DNA of 64,000 bases from Nocardioides sp. InS609-2 (GTDB taxonomy: Bacteria; Actinomycetota; Actinomycetes; Propionibacteriales; Nocardioidaceae). Location of the stretch: assembly GCF_023208195.1 (NCBI RefSeq), contig NZ_CP060034.1, forward strand, positions 1,736,001 to 1,800,000, given 5' to 3'. Under the pieces are notes generated by a model. That model saw only the letters and a program-made list of their open reading frames with translations. It was not told the origin of the DNA and did no database searches. Below are positions 29,005-40,051 of this stretch, piece by piece (the stretch's first letter is position 1; every line of letters begins with the position of its first letter). Both the position numbers and the translations under genes were made by a program.

Positions 29005-30051
29005 TCAGGCGACCACTCTGGTTATCGGCTGTGACGAGTCGGCCGGCAGGTCGAGGGCCGACGGCGCCCGTCCGCGGCTGACTAGCTCCGCGCCGAGGGC
29101 GGCGACCATGGCGCCGTTGTCGGTGCACAGACCCGGACGCGGCACCCGCACCCGGATGCCGCGGGCCGCTGCCCGTTCCTCGGCCATCGCGCGCAGCCTG
29201 CTGTTGGCGGCCACCCCGCCGCCGATCAGGATGTCCTCGATGCCGTGGGTGACCGCGGCGTCGACGGCCTTGCGGGTCAGCACGTCGCAGACGGCTTCCT
29301 GGAACGACGCGGCGACGTCGTTGATGTTGATCGGCTCCCCCGCCCGCTGCTTGGCCTCGACCCAACGGGCCACCGAGGTCTTGAGACCCGAGAACGAGAA
29401 GTCGAAACGGTGCCGCTCGAGGTCCTTGCGCGCGGACAGGCCGCGCGGGAAGTCGACGTACGTCGCGTTGCCGCTCGCGGCCGCGGCGTCGATGTGCGGA
29501 CCGCCCGGGAAGGGGAGCCCCAGCAAGCGCGCCACCTTGTCGAAGGCCTCGCCGGCCGCGTCGTCGATGGTGGCGCCGAGGGGGTCGACGCCGACCGTCA
29601 CGTCGTCGACCCGCAGCAGCGACGAGTGGCCGCCGGAGACCAGCATCGCCAGGCAGGGCTCGGGCAGCGGGCCGTGCTCGAGCTGGTCGACGGCCACGTG
29701 GGCAGCCAGGTGGTTGACGCCGTAGATCGGCTTCCCGAGCCCCAGTGCCAGCGCCTTCGCGCTGGCGACCCCGACCAGCAGCGCCCCGGCGAGACCTGGC
29801 CCGCTGGTGACCGCGATCGCGTCGATGTCGTGCAGCGAGATGCCGGCGGTCTCGCAGGCCCGCTCGATCGTGGGCACCATCGCCTCGAGGTGGGCACGGC
29901 TGGCGACTTCGGGCACCACGCCCCCGAAGCGCGCGTGCTCCTCGACGCTGCTGGCCACGGCGTCCGCGAGGAGGGTGTGGCCGCGCACGATGCCCACGCC
30001 GGTCTCGTCACAGGAGGTCTCGATGCCCAGCACCAACGGAACGTCTCGCAT
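29005..30051 (-). CDS. tsaD: tRNA N6-threonylcarbamoyladenosine transferase TsaD
   Basis: Transfers threonylcarbamoyl to A37 of ANN-decoding tRNAs, working with TsaB and TsaE. A 348-residue ASKHA-fold protein beginning [12 protein letters not shown] with the metal-binding His114 and His118 in NHLAAH. It also has the [12 protein letters not shown] nucleotide block and a [11 protein letters not shown] region near the C-terminus. ATG 30051 fits the family start; an earlier ATG at 30075 would add eight unrelated residues. Here tsaD sits apart from tsaB/tsaE, separated by the convergent rimI and the plus-strand GNAT gene. Confidence 0.97.
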   Translation of the reverse strand: MRDVPLVLGIETSCDETGVGIVRGHTLLADAVASSVEEHARFGGVVPEVASRAHLEAMVPTIERACETAGISLHDIDAIAVTSGPGLAGALLVGVASAKALALGLGKPIYGVNHLAAHVAVDQLEHGPLPEPCLAMLVSGGHSSLLRVDDVTVGVDPLGATIDDAAGEAFDKVARLLGLPFPGGPHIDAAAASGNATYVDFPRGLSARKDLERHRFDFSFSGLKTSVARWVEAKQRAGEPININDVAASFQEAVCDVLTRKAVDAAVTHGIEDILIGGGVAANSRLRAMAEERAAARGIRVRVPRPGLCTDNGAMVAALGAELVSRGRAPSALDLPADSSQPITRVVA

Positions 30052-30084
30052 GCCCCCATTGTGTCGGACCGTCATGATGGTCCC

Positions 30085-30816
30085 GTGCGTGAGATCGACG
30101 GGGACGAGCTGAGGGCCACCAGTGACGAGCGGTTCGTGCGCTGGCAGATGAAGCCGGAGGCCCTCAAGCGGGCCTGGGTGAGCGACGGTGCCACCGTGGT
30201 CGAGGCCGTCGGGGAACGCGCGAGCCTCCCGCCCGGACGGCGGGTCTTCACCTGCCTCGGCGATGCCACGTCACTCGTTCCGTTGATGCACGCGGTGGCG
30301 GCGGTGGTCGACGCGCCCCAGCGACTCACCTTGCCGGTCGAGCTGGCCGACGAGGCGCCCTGGCGGCACGCCGAGTCGTGGCAATGGCGCTGGATGTACG
30401 CCGACGGGCCCGTGCCCGAGCCCCGGGTGCCCGTGGTCGAGGTGACCGACGCGGCGGAGATCGATGCCGTGCTCGATGCGGGCAACCCGGATGCCTGGGC
30501 GCGACCCGGGCAGCCCGGTGTGGACTGGTTGGGCATCCGCGAGTCCGGCCGGCTCGTCGCTGTCGGCGCGGTTACCCGGCAGCCGTCCGGCGCCGGCCTG
30601 TTGCAGGCGATCACCGTGACCGCGGAGGCACGTGGCCGGGGCTACGGCCGCGATGTCAGCGCGGGCCTCAGCCGGCTCGCGCAGTCGGTGCCGCCGGGCG
30701 TCGCCACGCTGGGCGCTTACGCCGACAACACCGCCGCCGTCGCGACGTACCTCTCGCTCGGGTTCGTGAACCCGACGACCTTCCGTTCGGGTCCGGTCAG
30801 CCCAGCGCGCGGCTGA
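30085..30816 (+). CDS. GNAT family N-acetyltransferase
   Basis: A 243-residue protein. The C-terminal GNAT domain (about 130-243) has the acetyl-CoA loop [20 protein letters not shown] and a [16 protein letters not shown] closing helix; the N-terminal 120 residues are less conserved. GTG 30085 gives the start; tsaD begins on the other strand only 33 nt away. The last 20 nt overlap the end of rimI on the opposite strand. The substrate is unknown. Confidence 0.82.
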   Translation: MREIDGDELRATSDERFVRWQMKPEALKRAWVSDGATVVEAVGERASLPPGRRVFTCLGDATSLVPLMHAVAAVVDAPQRLTLPVELADEAPWRHAESWQWRWMYADGPVPEPRVPVVEVTDAAEIDAVLDAGNPDAWARPGQPGVDWLGIRESGRLVAVGAVTRQPSGAGLLQAITVTAEARGRGYGRDVSAGLSRLAQSVPPGVATLGAYADNTAAVATYLSLGFVNPTTFRSGPVSPARG

Positions 30817-31222
30817 GCACCAGCGCGTCGGACCCGTCGCCGTAGTAGCCCGGGCGCTCGTCGATGCGGCTGAACCCCTCGGCGGCGTAGAGGCCCAGCG
30901 CCGCCTCGTTGGCCTCGCTCACCTCGAGCAGCATGCGTACGGCGCCGGCCGAGCGGGCGTGGCCGGTGGCCATGGCGAACAGCTCGCCGGCCAGACCACG
31001 GCGGCGGTGCGCCGGGGCGACGCCGATGCGCAGGAGGTCGGCCAGGTCGCCGGCGACCATCGTGACGACGTACGCCGTGAGGTCGTCGGACACCCACACG
31101 TGCTCATGGTCGGAGGTGAGGGCGGAGGCGATCAGCGCCTCGCTCCAGGCGTCGGCGCCGAACAGCGCGCGCTCTAGTGCGAGCAGTGCAGGGACGTCGT
31201 CGGGGGTGGCCTCCCGGATCAT
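30797..31222 (-). CDS. rimI: Ribosomal-protein-alanine N-acetyltransferase RimI
   Basis: A 141-residue GNAT enzyme acetylating protein N-termini (S18 in E. coli). The acetyl-CoA loop is VAPAHRRRGLAGEL, and LEVSEANEAALGLYAAEGF followed by RPGYY matches RimI. ATG 31222 overlaps the tsaB stop as ATGA, the usual tsaB-rimI arrangement of bacteria. It is the last gene of the long minus-strand unit starting at glmS. Confidence 0.93.
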   Translation of the reverse strand: MIREATPDDVPALLALERALFGADAWSEALIASALTSDHEHVWVSDDLTAYVVTMVAGDLADLLRIGVAPAHRRRGLAGELFAMATGHARSAGAVRMLLEVSEANEAALGLYAAEGFSRIDERPGYYGDGSDALVLSRALG

Positions 31223-31857
31223 GAGACCGCCTTTCGGGGTGCGCCCGCGACGGCGTCCGGGCGACGCAGGTAGAGCGGGTCGGGATCGAGCAGCTCGGCG
31301 CGCTCGTCGTTGACCACGCGCGCCAGCCAGCCGGCGCTCGGCCGGAAGGGGCCGACGGGGTGCGGGAACGCGTCGGGGTAGAGCAGCGCACCCTCGCCGA
31401 CCACGGGCACCTCGCTGGCGACATCAACGGGCTTGCGCACCTCCGGGCCTGCGAGCCGCACGCCGTCGGCGTCATAGGAGGCGATGTAGACCTCCTTGCG
31501 ACGGGCGTCGGTGGCCACCAGGAAGTCGGTGGTGACCACACCGGTGTCGGCAGCCTCGACGGCGAGCACGTCGAGCGAGCAGACGGCGTAGACCGGGATC
31601 TCGAGCACGTAAGCAAGGGTGCGGGCCGTCACCAGGCCGACACGGAGGCCGGTGAAGGGCCCCGGCCCGGCGCCGACCGCGATGGCGGTGAGGTCCTGCC
31701 GGACGATGCCGGCGTCGTTCATCACGGCCTCGATGAGAGGAGCCAGCTGCTCGCCGTGCTTCATCGGCCGGTCACCCGAACGCTCGGCGATCACGACGTC
31801 ACCGTCGTGGAGTGCGACGGTCACCAGCGGGGTGGCGGTGTCGAAGGCGAGCAGCAC
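31219..31857 (-). CDS. tsaB: t6A synthesis dimerisation protein TsaB
   Basis: A 212-residue inactive TsaD homologue that scaffolds the threonylcarbamoyl transfer complex. It starts LLAFDTATPLVTVALHDG and has the block VGAGPGPFTGLRVGL, while lacking the TsaD HxxxH metal site. The start is GTG 31857. It follows the GNAT-TsaE gene by 22 nt and overlaps rimI by 4 nt. Confidence 0.95.
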   Translation of the reverse strand: MLLAFDTATPLVTVALHDGDVVIAERSGDRPMKHGEQLAPLIEAVMNDAGIVRQDLTAIAVGAGPGPFTGLRVGLVTARTLAYVLEIPVYAVCSLDVLAVEAADTGVVTTDFLVATDARRKEVYIASYDADGVRLAGPEVRKPVDVASEVPVVGEGALLYPDAFPHPVGPFRPSAGWLARVVNDERAELLDPDPLYLRRPDAVAGAPRKAVS

Positions 31858-31879
31858 GGGGAGACCCTACCGGCGGCCC

Positions 31880-32761
31880 TCAACGACGGATCAGGGTGAC
31901 GACACGGGGATCGATGTCGTCGGCCTCGATCGGTGCCCCTACGGCCCGGCTGATCTCCACGTCGAGCCGGTGGTCGGCCAGCACCTCGGCCATCGCGGCG
32001 CCCCACTCGACGACCGTCACCGCGTCGTCGAGGGACGTGTCCAGGTCGAGGTCGTCGAGCTCGTCGATGCCGCCGAGACGGTAGGCGTCGACGTGCACGA
32101 GGTCGGCTCCGCCGACCAGCGACGGGTGCACCCGCGCGATGACGAACGTGGGCGACGTGACCTGGCCGCGCACGCTGAGCCCGGTGCCGAGGCCTTGGGT
32201 GAAGGTCGTCTTGCCCGCACCCAGCTCGCCGGTCAGCACGACGAGGTCGCCTGGCACCAGCAGGCCGCCCAGTCGCTCGCCGAGCGCGCGCATGGCGTCG
32301 GCGTCCGGGACGTCGTACGACGTGGGCAGCGGGCGCCGCAGCTCGACGTACGGCGTGCTGCGCGAGACCTCCGTGAAGCCTTGCGACTCCCAGAACCCGA
32401 TCGTGGCCGGCAGCTCCTCGCGAGCGACCACGGCCAGCTCGGTGAAACCGACGCCGGCCTCGTGCGCGGCAGCGACCAGCGCGTGGGCGATGCCGTGGTC
32501 CTGGAGGTCGGGGAGCACGCCGACGCGGCGCAGGTAGAGCGTGGGCCCGACCGGGCTGAGCAGGCCGGCGCCGACGGGGTGGCCGTCGATCTCGGCGAGC
32601 AGGCCACGGGATGACGCGAGCGCCGCGCGGAAGACCTCGGGGTCCTCGGACAGCGCGTCTGCCGGCGGGTCCAGCACCGGGCGGGCGACGAAGGCCGCAT
32701 GCACCACGGCATGCACGATCTCGGCGGCGTCGGCTCCGACGCGGCGGACTTGAAGGCTCAC
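31880..32761 (-). CDS. tsaE: GNAT acetyltransferase-TsaE fusion protein
   Basis: 293 residues with two domains. Residues 1-145 form a GNAT domain (LYLRRVGVLPDLQDHGIAHAL as the acetyl-CoA region, FWESQGFTEV near its end). Residues 150-293 are the t6A ATPase TsaE with Walker A GELGAGKTTF at 178-187, SPTFVIARVH and VHVDAYRLGG. No stop or restart separates them. TsaE is usually 150-160 residues alone. GTG 32761 overlaps the hydrolase stop as GTGA. TsaB lies 22 nt downstream. The GNAT loop is less Gly-rich than usual and its activity is unproven. Confidence 0.9.
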   Translation of the reverse strand: MSLQVRRVGADAAEIVHAVVHAAFVARPVLDPPADALSEDPEVFRAALASSRGLLAEIDGHPVGAGLLSPVGPTLYLRRVGVLPDLQDHGIAHALVAAAHEAGVGFTELAVVAREELPATIGFWESQGFTEVSRSTPYVELRRPLPTSYDVPDADAMRALGERLGGLLVPGDLVVLTGELGAGKTTFTQGLGTGLSVRGQVTSPTFVIARVHPSLVGGADLVHVDAYRLGGIDELDDLDLDTSLDDAVTVVEWGAAMAEVLADHRLDVEISRAVGAPIEADDIDPRVVTLIRR

Positions 32762-33846
32762 GCGGTGCGTCCCGCAATCTGCTGCGCCGCGGCGTCGAGC
32801 AGGTCGTCGAGCTCTGCGTCGACCTCGTCGGGTCGCTCGATGATCACCATGTGGCCGGCGCCCTCGCACTCGAGCAGGCTCGACCCGTGGATGCGTGCGT
32901 GCAGCTTGCGGCTGTGGCTCAGACGGACGATCTTGTCGTCGGTGCCGCTGATCACCGACGTCGGCACCCGGGCAAGCGCGCCGAGGTGGTCGAAGGAGTC
33001 GAGGCTCGCGAAGGCCGGCCAGAAGTCTGCGACCACCGCGAAAGGCGTCCTGTCGAGCATGTCGAGCACGAACTCCACGTGGTCGCGCGGAGCGTCCTTG
33101 CCGAACGCGAGGTCGTCGGTGACCACTTCGGCGACGTCGCGCCCGCGGCTGCGGAGGAAGTCGATGACCTTGTGACCGCGGTCGAGCGTCGAGACGGCGC
33201 GACCGATGACCCGGCCGCCCAGGCCCAGGGGCAGCGGCAGCATCGGGAAGAGGACGCGGCCGCTGTCGAGACCGCCGGCTGTGGTCGAGATCAGCGCGAC
33301 GCCGACGACCTTGTCGCCGAACAGCTGGGGGTGGTGCTGGGCCAACGAGATCGTGGCCATGCCGCCCATCGAGTGTCCGACCACGACCACGGGGCCGGGC
33401 GCGGTGGCCTCGATGACGCGCAGGAGGTCGTCGCCGAGCTGCTCGATGGTGCAGTTGTCCTCGGGTGAGCGCGCCGAGCGGCCGTGCGAGCGCTGGTCGT
33501 AGAAGACGCTGCGCACCTGGCCGCGGTAGGCCGCGCGCTGGTAGTGCCAGCAGTCCATGTTGAGGGCGTAGCCGTGGACGAAGACGACGGTGAGCTGGTC
33601 ATCGGAGGACCGGCTGGCCGCCCGCTTCCCACGGACCGGCACCTCGTCCACTTCGACGTAGAGGTCGGTGCCGTCGTCGGCGACCACGCTGAGCGGCGCC
33701 GAGCGCAACGAGCCGAACGGGGTGTCCTCCCCCGCGCCCCGGCCGGCGATGATGCGGTGCCGGTGCGCCACGCGTACGGCGCTGCCCGCGACGGCAATGC
33801 CGGCCGCACCGGCGGCGGCTCCGAGGAGCTTGCCCCTGATGCTCAC
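32758..33846 (-). CDS. Alpha/beta hydrolase with N-terminal hydrophobic segment
   Basis: A 362-residue alpha/beta-fold hydrolase. An N-terminal Gly/Ala-rich stretch (KLLGAAAGAAGIAVAGSAV) could anchor or export it. The core shows VVFVHGYALNMDCW (oxyanion HG), nucleophile GHSMGG, a late acid in SGTDDKIV and catalytic His in GAGHMVIIE. Similar genes commonly sit between alr and tsaE in actinobacteria. GTG 33846 overlaps the alr stop (GTGA). The substrate is unknown. Confidence 0.87.
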   Translation of the reverse strand: MSIRGKLLGAAAGAAGIAVAGSAVRVAHRHRIIAGRGAGEDTPFGSLRSAPLSVVADDGTDLYVEVDEVPVRGKRAASRSSDDQLTVVFVHGYALNMDCWHYQRAAYRGQVRSVFYDQRSHGRSARSPEDNCTIEQLGDDLLRVIEATAPGPVVVVGHSMGGMATISLAQHHPQLFGDKVVGVALISTTAGGLDSGRVLFPMLPLPLGLGGRVIGRAVSTLDRGHKVIDFLRSRGRDVAEVVTDDLAFGKDAPRDHVEFVLDMLDRTPFAVVADFWPAFASLDSFDHLGALARVPTSVISGTDDKIVRLSHSRKLHARIHGSSLLECEGAGHMVIIERPDEVDAELDDLLDAAAQQIAGRTA

Positions 33847-34979
33847 GACGTGCCTCCTTCGTCGACGTACACCCGCGGCATCCGGCCGCCGACGCGCGTG
33901 ACGATCTCGTAGTTGATGGTGTCCGCGGCCTCGGCCCAGTCCTGCGCCGTCGGCTCGCTCATCGTGCCGGGGCCGAAGACGATGACGTCGTCGCCGGCCT
34001 CGGGCAGGTCGCCGTCGAGGTCGACCACGAACTGGTCCATGCAGACCCGGCCGCGCACGGGGCGGAGCCTGCCGGCGACCTCGACGTGGGCGCGGTTGCT
34101 GGCGTGGCGCGGGATGCCGTCGCCGTACCCGATGGGCACGAGGCCGACGGTGGTGTCCCGGTCGGCGGTCCAGGTGTGTCCGTAGGAGACGCTCTCACCG
34201 GCACGCAGCGGCTTGACCATCGCCAGTTGGGCCCGCACCGTCATCGCGGGGACCAGGCCCAGGTCGGGGGTGCGGCCGGGGGCCGGGTCGAGGCCGTACG
34301 CCGCGATGCCGCAGCGCACCAGGTCGTAGCGGGCTCCGGGGCGCAGGATCGCGGCGGCCGAGTTGGCGAGGTGGCGGACCTCGGGACGCAGGCCTGCGTC
34401 GTGGGCGATGTCGAGGGCTTCGTCGAAGACCTTCTGCTGCGCGTCGTTGGCCGGGTGGTCGGGCTCGTCGCTGGCCGCGAAGTGCGACCAGATGCCGGTG
34501 ATGCTCAGCAGACCCGCGATCTCGAGGCGGCGGGCCTCCTCGACGACGTCGGGCCAGATGGCCGTCGGGGCGCCGCCGCGCGAAAGACCCGTGTCGACCT
34601 TGAGCTGCACCCGGGCCATGACACCTGTGCGCTCGGCCGCGGCGGCGATCTCGGCCAGCTCAGCGAGGGCGTACGCCGTGACGTCGACGTCGTCGCGGAG
34701 GGCGGTGTCGTAGTCCTCGCCCGGCACGGTCAGCCAGCACAAGAGCCGGCCGGTGTCGCCTTCGCGCCGCAGCTGCAACGCCTCGTCGATCGTGGCGACG
34801 CCGAGCCAGGGAGCGCCGGCCTCGCGGGCAGCCCGGGCAACGGGGAGCATGCCGTGGCCGTAGCCGTCGGCCTTGACCACCACCATCAGAGCGCTCGGCG
34901 CGACCAGCCGCGCCAGCGTCTCGACGTTGTGCCGGATCGCGACGAGCTCGACGCTGATGCGGGCACGCGGGCGGGTCAT
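33843..34979 (-). CDS. alr: Alanine racemase
   Basis: A 378-residue PLP enzyme interconverting L- and D-alanine for peptidoglycan. The PLP lysine is Lys36 in VVVKADGYGHG, and the C-terminal beta domain has SVSYGHTW (catalytic Tyr region) and CMDQFVVDL. ATG 34979 follows AAAGGATCC. It lies in the cell-wall/t6A transcription unit between nnr and the alpha/beta hydrolase. Confidence 0.97.
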   Translation of the reverse strand: MTRPRARISVELVAIRHNVETLARLVAPSALMVVVKADGYGHGMLPVARAAREAGAPWLGVATIDEALQLRREGDTGRLLCWLTVPGEDYDTALRDDVDVTAYALAELAEIAAAAERTGVMARVQLKVDTGLSRGGAPTAIWPDVVEEARRLEIAGLLSITGIWSHFAASDEPDHPANDAQQKVFDEALDIAHDAGLRPEVRHLANSAAAILRPGARYDLVRCGIAAYGLDPAPGRTPDLGLVPAMTVRAQLAMVKPLRAGESVSYGHTWTADRDTTVGLVPIGYGDGIPRHASNRAHVEVAGRLRPVRGRVCMDQFVVDLDGDLPEAGDDVIVFGPGTMSEPTAQDWAEAADTINYEIVTRVGGRMPRVYVDEGGTS

Positions 34980-34996
34980 GCACTGGATCCTTTCAT

Positions 34997-36373
34997 TCAC
35001 GTCATCAGCAGGCGCACGACGTCCGGGAGCGCGGCGGCCACGTCGCCGGCCACGATCGGGCCGCCACCACTGGCCAGGGTCGCGGCGGCGCCGTGCAGCC
35101 ACGAGCCGACCGAGGCCGCGTCGAACGGATCGAGGCCCGCTGCGAGCAGTGCGCCGACCAGGCCGGCGAGCACGTCACCGGCCCCGGCCGTCGCCAGCCA
35201 CGGGACCCCGGTGGTGGTCACGCGCACCTGCCCGTCGGGTGCCGCGACGAGCGTGTGCCGGCCCTTGAGCAGGACGACGGCGTCGTACTGCTGGGCGGCG
35301 GCTCGGACGTGGCGCAGCGGCGACGCCTCGATCTCGTCGCGGTCGACGCCGATCATCTTCGAGAGCTCGCCGGCGTGCGGAGTGAGCACGAGCGGCGAGG
35401 CGACCGGTCCGGTGACATGGGCAAGCGCGTCGGCGTCGACAACGGTGGGTACGCCGTCGGCCAGGGCCGCCTGCAGTGCAGCCGCTGCGTCGAAGTCGGT
35501 GCCCGGACCGACCACCCAGGCCTGCACGCGTCCGTCGCCCACCACCTCGGGATGCGTGGCGCTCACGCGGGCGGCGGTCTCGTCGGGGCCGACGTACCTG
35601 ACCATGCCGACGAGTCCGCTGGCCGCACCCGAGACACAGAGCAGGGCGGCGCCGGGGTAGGCGGCAGAGCCGGCGCGGACGCCGACGACACCGCGGGTGT
35701 ACTTGTGCGCGTCGGCTGCTGGCAGCGGGAGCAGGCGGCGTACGTCGTCGGGCTGCAGGGCGGTGACCGTCGCGGCGGGGAGGTCGAGGTCGAGATCGAC
35801 GAGGTGGACGGCGCCGCACGCCGAGGCCGCGGGCTCGACCAGGTGGGCGACCTTGTGGGTGCCGAAGGTGATGGTCAGGTCGGCGCTGACATGAGGCCCG
35901 GGCGTCTCGCCCGTGTCGACGTCGACTCCCGACGGCACGTCGACGGCGACGACCGGGACGCCCGCCACCGCCTCGAGAGCATGATGCGCAGCCTGGCTGA
36001 GGCCGGGCCGGCCACCGATGCCGACGATCGCGTCGACGACCACGTCGAGGTCCGACGGCACCACGTCGACGACCCGTCCCCCCGCTGCCGTCAGGGCGGC
36101 CAGCCCTTCGGGGTGCGCGTGGTCGGACACCATCACCGCGCTGACCTGCGCGCCACGACGCGCGAGCCGGGCTCCGGCGTACAGCGCATCTCCGCCGTTA
36201 TCGCCCGAGCCCACCACCAGCAGCACGCGTCGCCCGTAGGTGCCGCCGAGATGGTCGACGAGCGCAGCGGCGAGGCCCGCCGCTGCGCGAGCCATCAGGG
36301 CTCCGTCGGGCAGCGTGGCCATCAGCGCGGCCTCGGCGGACCGGATCTGATCGACGGTGTGGGCGTGGCGCAT
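34997..36373 (-). CDS. nnr: Bifunctional NAD(P)H-hydrate epimerase/dehydratase
   Basis: A 458-residue enzyme repairing hydrated NAD(P)H. The N-terminal YjeF epimerase domain (about 1-205) contains VVGSGDNGGDALYAGA, and the C-terminal ribokinase-like dehydratase domain has VLTPHAGELSKM and the ATP/ADP site ATAGAGDVLAGLVG. The fused arrangement is standard in bacteria. The gap to alr is 17 nt and to the LysM gene 9 nt, consistent with one operon. Confidence 0.95.
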   Translation of the reverse strand: MRHAHTVDQIRSAEAALMATLPDGALMARAAAGLAAALVDHLGGTYGRRVLLVVGSGDNGGDALYAGARLARRGAQVSAVMVSDHAHPEGLAALTAAGGRVVDVVPSDLDVVVDAIVGIGGRPGLSQAAHHALEAVAGVPVVAVDVPSGVDVDTGETPGPHVSADLTITFGTHKVAHLVEPAASACGAVHLVDLDLDLPAATVTALQPDDVRRLLPLPAADAHKYTRGVVGVRAGSAAYPGAALLCVSGAASGLVGMVRYVGPDETAARVSATHPEVVGDGRVQAWVVGPGTDFDAAAALQAALADGVPTVVDADALAHVTGPVASPLVLTPHAGELSKMIGVDRDEIEASPLRHVRAAAQQYDAVVLLKGRHTLVAAPDGQVRVTTTGVPWLATAGAGDVLAGLVGALLAAGLDPFDAASVGSWLHGAAATLASGGGPIVAGDVAAALPDVVRLLMT

Positions 36374-36382
36374 CCGCCCAAA

Positions 36383-36658
36383 CTAGCCGTGCGGGATCTT
36401 GAACACCTGGCCTGGGAAGATCAGGTCAGGGTTGTCGATCGCGTTGACGCGGGCGATCTCCAGGTAGTCGACGCCGTAGCGCTGGGCGATGTCGCCGAGC
36501 GCCTCCCCCGACTTCACGGTGTGCGTGCGCTGCTGCTGCGGGGCGGGGTCCTCGACGACGGGCACGACCGACTCGGCAGCGGCACCCTCGTCGGTCGGCG
36601 GCGGCGTGGAGACGGCGTCCTTCTTCAGGACACCCTTCACGTTGTCCATGAAACCCAT
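36383..36658 (-). CDS. Small LysM-domain protein
   Basis: A 91-residue protein with a 40-residue charged N-terminal region and one LysM domain (HTVKSGEALGDIAQRYG to FPGQVFKIP). There is no signal peptide, so whether it reaches the wall is unclear; cytoplasmic LysM/YgaU-like proteins are known. ATG 36658 is favoured by GAGAGGA 8 nt upstream; ATG 36676 is also in frame. It lies between acpS and nnr, the latter 9 nt downstream. Confidence 0.85.
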   Translation of the reverse strand: MGFMDNVKGVLKKDAVSTPPPTDEGAAAESVVPVVEDPAPQQQRTHTVKSGEALGDIAQRYGVDYLEIARVNAIDNPDLIFPGQVFKIPHG

Positions 36659-36729
36659 CGCGGTGTCCTCTCCCATTCGAACCGGCAACAGCAACGCTAG
36701 TCCCGCTGGCCGGGCAGGGGGAAGGCCGC

Positions 36730-37082
36730 TCAAGCCTCGAGCACGACCACGGCGGAGGCAATGCCGGCGTCGTGCGACAGCGAGACGTGAACCGAGGCAA
36801 CCCCGAGCTCGGTGGCACGGGCGGCGACAGTGCCGCGCAGCTCGAACCGCGGCCGGCCGGTCTCCTCCGAGACGATCTCGGCGTCATGCCAGGCCAGGCC
36901 GACGGGTGCGCCGAGTGCCTTCGCGATGGCCTCCTTGGCAGCGAAGCGCGCCGCAAGCGAGGCAAGGGCCCGCGTCGACTCGTCGGGCGTGAACAGCCGG
37001 GCACGCAGGCCCGCCGTGCGGTCCAGCGAGACCCCGAAGCGCTCGATGTCCACGACGTCGATGCCGATCCCGACGATGGCCA

Positions 37083-37083
<1 letters not shown>
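36730..37083 (-). CDS. acpS: Holo-[acyl-carrier-protein] synthase
   Basis: A 117-residue enzyme transferring 4'-phosphopantetheine from CoA to acyl carrier protein. It starts [16 protein letters not shown] (metal Asp), has [13 protein letters not shown] (metal Glu) and ends with [19 protein letters not shown] 37083 overlaps the glmS stop by one base (TAGTG). This glmS-acpS-nnr-alr order is typical for actinobacteria. Confidence 0.95.
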
Positions 37084-38927
<1,844 letters not shown>

Positions 38928-39027
38928 GGTGACGAAGTCTATTCGGCGCAGTCCCAGCCGACGCCACCGGCGAGGCTCTCCTAGGCTCCCCGCATCCCGC
39001 CGGCCCGCGACTGCAACAATGCAACCC

Positions 39028-39996
39028 ATGTCTGACGCCGCCGGGAGCATCGGCTCCCACGAGGCGTCGCCGTACGTCGAGCTCGACCGGGCCGCCTGGG
39101 CCGCGCTGGCTCGCGAGACGACGAACCCCCTGACGCCCGACGAGGTCCGCAGCCTGCGTGGCCTGGGCGACTCCCTCGACCTCTATGAGGTGGAGCAGGT
39201 CTACCTGCCGCTCTCGCGACTGCTCAGCCTGTACGTCGCCGGCGCGGGGCGGCTGCACCGCGAGCAGGAGGACTTCCTGCACCGCCAGACGCCGCCGCGG
39301 ACGCCGTTCGTGATCGGCTTGGCCGGGTCGGTCGCCGTCGGCAAGTCGACGACCGCGCGCGTGCTGCAGCAGATGCTCGCCCACTGGCCCGAGCACCCCA
39401 ACGTCGCCCTGGTCACCACCGACGGCTTCCTGCTGCCGAACGCCGAGCTCGAGCGGCGCGGCATCCTGCACCGCAAGGGCTTCCCGGAGTCCTACGACCG
39501 CAAGGCGCTACTGCGGTTCGTCATCGACATCAAGTCGGGCAAGGACGAGGTCGAGGCCCCGATCTACTCCCACCTCGTCTACGACGTCGTGTCCGACGAG
39601 CGGGTCGTGGTGAAGAGCCCCGACATCGTGATCATCGAGGGCCTCAACGTCCTCCAGCCCGCCCGGACCCGAGACGACGGCCGCACCGGCCTCGCGGTGA
39701 GCGACTTCTTCGACTTCAGCGTGTACGTCGATGCCGCGACCAGCGACATCCGCAAGTGGTACGTCGACCGGTTCCAGAAGCTGCGCGAGACCTCGTTCCG
39801 CGACCCGTCGTCGTACTTCGCGAAGTACGCGAGCCTCACCTCCGACGAGGCGATCGCCGAGGCCGGCCGCATCTGGGACACCATCAACGGCCCCAACCTC
39901 AACCAGAACGTGCTGCCCACCCGCAGCCGCGCCGCGCTCGTGCTGCGCAAGGACGCCGACCACTCGGTGCGCTACGTGCGGCTGCGCAAGCTCTGA
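39028..39996 (+). CDS. coaA: Pantothenate kinase (type I)
   Basis: Phosphorylates pantothenate, the first step to CoA. A 322-residue P-loop kinase with [26 protein letters not shown] and EGLNVLQ, as in bacterial CoaA. ATG 39028 gives the usual length; ATG 39019 three codons upstream is equally possible, and neither has a ribosome site, hinting at a leaderless transcript. A palindromic repeat follows 10 nt after the stop. Confidence 0.96.
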   Translation: MSDAAGSIGSHEASPYVELDRAAWAALARETTNPLTPDEVRSLRGLGDSLDLYEVEQVYLPLSRLLSLYVAGAGRLHREQEDFLHRQTPPRTPFVIGLAGSVAVGKSTTARVLQQMLAHWPEHPNVALVTTDGFLLPNAELERRGILHRKGFPESYDRKALLRFVIDIKSGKDEVEAPIYSHLVYDVVSDERVVVKSPDIVIIEGLNVLQPARTRDDGRTGLAVSDFFDFSVYVDAATSDIRKWYVDRFQKLRETSFRDPSSYFAKYASLTSDEAIAEAGRIWDTINGPNLNQNVLPTRSRAALVLRKDADHSVRYVRLRKL

Positions 39997-40006
39997 GACT
40001 CATCGC

Positions 40007-40051
40007 AACGTCATGGACCCCGGCTGCTGGGACGACCAGAAATCATGACGC
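40007..40051. repeat. 45-nt palindromic repeat, possible copy 3
   Basis: AACGTCAT at one end and ATGACGC at the other enclose a divergent core; outer arms GCAACGTCATG and CATGACGCTGC are inverted with one mismatch. Length (45 nt) and ends match the copies at 16871-16915 and 55749-55793, but the interior differs. It sits just after coaA and contains the stop of the degraded gene on the minus strand. Confidence 0.5.

Noticed and set aside
38928-39027. glmS ribozyme in the spacer upstream of glmS
   Set aside because: The 100-nt spacer to coaA is too short and shows no conserved core; this ribozyme is a Firmicutes feature.
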